Source: HLUCCA09 sp038757905 (GTDB lineage Bacteria > Pseudomonadota > Alphaproteobacteria > Rhodobacterales > Rhodobacteraceae). Taken from it: DNA of 52,957 nucleotides. Under the pieces are notes generated by a model. The model saw only the letters and a program-made list of their open reading frames with translations, searched no databases and was not told the origin of the DNA. Of the stretch, positions 52,032 through 52,957 are shown piece after piece. A program made the position numbers and the translations under genes. Position 1 is the stretch's first letter. Each line of letters opens with the position of its first letter. The stretch covers positions 1 to 52,957 of the forward strand of contig JBCDGG010000013.1 of NCBI GenBank assembly GCA_038757905.1. Direction: 5' to 3'.

Positions 52032-52111
52032 TCCCTAATATTAAACACGTTGCACAAAAAGGAATCGTACGCTAGCGTTCCCGAGACGTCGAGAGGCTTT
52101 GGGAGGATCCG
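52032..52111. promoter_or_regulatory. Divergent promoter region with possible IclR operator
   Basis: This AT-rich 80-nt gap lies between the thioesterase and monooxygenase genes. It holds inverted GGAA/TTCC elements: ATTCC at 52031-52035 against GGAAT at 52061-52065, and GGAATCG followed by CGTTCC at 52061-52081 around the palindrome CGCTAGCG. IclR sites often use GGAA/TTCC arms, but spacing here is not canonical. GGGAGGATCC before 52112 is the monooxygenase ribosome site. Confidence 0.35.
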
Positions 52112-52957
52112 ATGACACGTCTGACAAGCGTCGACATCTTGGGCGCGGGGCCCGCGGGGCTCTACACGGCCATTCTGATCCGCCGGGCGATGCCACAGGT
52201 CCGTATCCGCGTTCTTGAACAGAACCCGGAAGGCGCGACGTTCGGTTTCGGTGTGGTCTTCTCGGACCGGGCGCTGGATTTCCTGCGCACCGATGATGCC
52301 GAGACCCATGACCTGATCGTGCCCCACATGGAGCGTTGGCAGAACATGGTGTTGAACCTGCCGGGCGGCTCGGTGACGCTGGACGGCGTGGGGTTCACGG
52401 CCATCGGTCGCTTGCATCTGATCGAGATTCTCACCCAGCGCGCCCGTGACCTCGACATCCCCGTTCACTTCGAAACGCCGGTGACCGACCTGACCGCGCT
52501 CGACGCAGATCTCGTCGTGGGCGCGGACGGGCTCAATTCGCTTGTTCGGGAAAGCCTCGCCGCGCAATTCCGGCCGAGGATGGAGTTCTTCGGCAATCAC
52601 TTCGCCTGGTTCGGTGCCACGATCCCCTTCGACACCCTGACCCAGACGTTCATCGAAACCGAGTACGGTCCGATGAACGCCCACCACTACCGCTACGCGC
52701 CGGACCGCAGCACCTTCATCGTGGAATGCAACGACGCCACCTTCCGCGCGGCAGGATTTGACGGCCTGAGCGAAGCGGAAAGCGCGGCGACATGCGGCGC
52801 GTTTTTCAGGGACGTTCTGAACGGCACGGCGTTGATCACCAACAAGTCCAACTGGCGGCAGTTCCCGCGCTTGTGGTGCGACAGCTGGATCGCGGATCGG
52901 TTTGTGCTGATGGGCGACGCGGTGCATACGGCGCATTTCTCGATCGGGTCGGGGACG
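52112..52957 (+). CDS. FAD-dependent monooxygenase, salicylyl-CoA 5-hydroxylase-like (partial)
   Basis: The first 282 residues of a flavin monooxygenase are present; the gene runs off the window. Seen are the FAD dinucleotide motif ILGAGPAGLYTAILIRRAMP, the FGFGVVFSDRALDFL segment typical of CoA-ester hydroxylases of the salicylyl-CoA / 2-aminobenzoyl-CoA group, DLVVGADGLNSLVRE (DG motif) and the start of the second FAD motif RFVLMGDAVHTAHF. The neighbouring thioesterase fits a route in which an aromatic CoA ester is hydroxylated and then hydrolysed. Full-length relatives are about 380 residues, or about 780 when fused to an OYE-type reductase, and which applies here cannot be seen. Confidence 0.85.
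   Translation, partial: MTRLTSVDILGAGPAGLYTAILIRRAMPQVRIRVLEQNPEGATFGFGVVFSDRALDFLRTDDAETHDLIVPHMERWQNMVLNLPGGSVTLDGVGFTAIGRLHLIEILTQRARDLDIPVHFETPVTDLTALDADLVVGADGLNSLVRESLAAQFRPRMEFFGNHFAWFGATIPFDTLTQTFIETEYGPMNAHHYRYAPDRSTFIVECNDATFRAAGFDGLSEAESAATCGAFFRDVLNGTALITNKSNWRQFPRLWCDSWIADRFVLMGDAVHTAHFSIGSGT

Noticed and set aside
1..52957. CRISPR arrays, tRNA or rRNA genes, prophage
   Set aside because: No regularly spaced direct repeats, no cloverleaf-like sequences with CCA-adjacent acceptor stems, and no phage structural genes were seen.

Overview
The window is 53 kb of GC-rich DNA with short intergenic gaps, many ATGA/GTGA overlaps between neighbouring genes, and a gene stock of TRAP and peptide-type ABC importers, acyl-CoA enzymes and LysR/GntR/IclR/TetR regulators. 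This is typical of a metabolically versatile marine-type alphaproteobacterium, most likely Rhodobacterales. That placement is inferred from gene style, not from a marker gene. There is no rRNA, tRNA or CRISPR array.

Layout. (1) Positions 1-13694 hold a catabolic cluster: a TRAP importer (dctPQM), an LCAD-type acyl-CoA dehydrogenase, an ECHDC3-like crotonase, a thiolase and a YeiH/TauZ-type exporter. A convergent operon follows with an FMN 2-hydroxyacid dehydrogenase, a thiamine-diphosphate enzyme and a transthyretin-like protein, then a LysR regulator and an OsmC / 3-hydroxyacyl-CoA dehydrogenase pair. Three of its promoters carry a similar T-N11-A site at nearly the same distance and orientation, which suggests one LysR regulon and probably one undescribed pathway. 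(2) Positions 14213-24175 are accessory: a membrane protein, a TetR-controlled RND efflux pump with a palindromic operator, a secreted tannase-family esterase and an ABC-2 exporter. (3) Positions 24596-26029 hold a 72-aa protein facing a CobW-like GTPase whose CxCC metal motif has become SxSS. (4) Positions 26061-30540 are a small island bracketed by two different broken transposase genes (IS481-type on the left, IS5-type on the right). It encodes an unrecognised 967-aa helical-repeat protein with a distinct C-terminal domain and two small downstream genes.

(5) Positions 30543-37685 hold a LysR-controlled operon resembling the Bacillus mhq quinone/hydroquinone detoxification genes: VOC dioxygenase, esterase, YcaC-type hydrolase, amidohydrolase, GNAT and MFS exporter. 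A Fur-like box lies in its promoter. (6) Positions 37922-50141 hold a peptide-type ABC importer with a D-aminopeptidase/MlrB-like serine hydrolase, an MlrC-like M81 metallopeptidase, a D-hydroxyamino-acid lyase/dehydratase-like PLP protein, a lambda-crystallin-type 3-hydroxyacid dehydrogenase and a beta-keto acid cleavage enzyme, with a GntR regulator. A shared near-palindrome at both operon promoters is a candidate GntR operator. The logic points to uptake and dismantling of D-amino-acid-containing peptides or amides. (7) Positions 50148-52957 hold an internally deleted threonine dehydrogenase pseudogene and the start of an IclR-controlled aromatic acyl-CoA module: a thioesterase and a divergent FAD monooxygenase that runs off the window.

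The best candidates for undescribed biology are the LysR regulon of region 1, the transposon-bracketed helical-repeat locus of region 4, and the D-peptide scavenging cluster of region 6.
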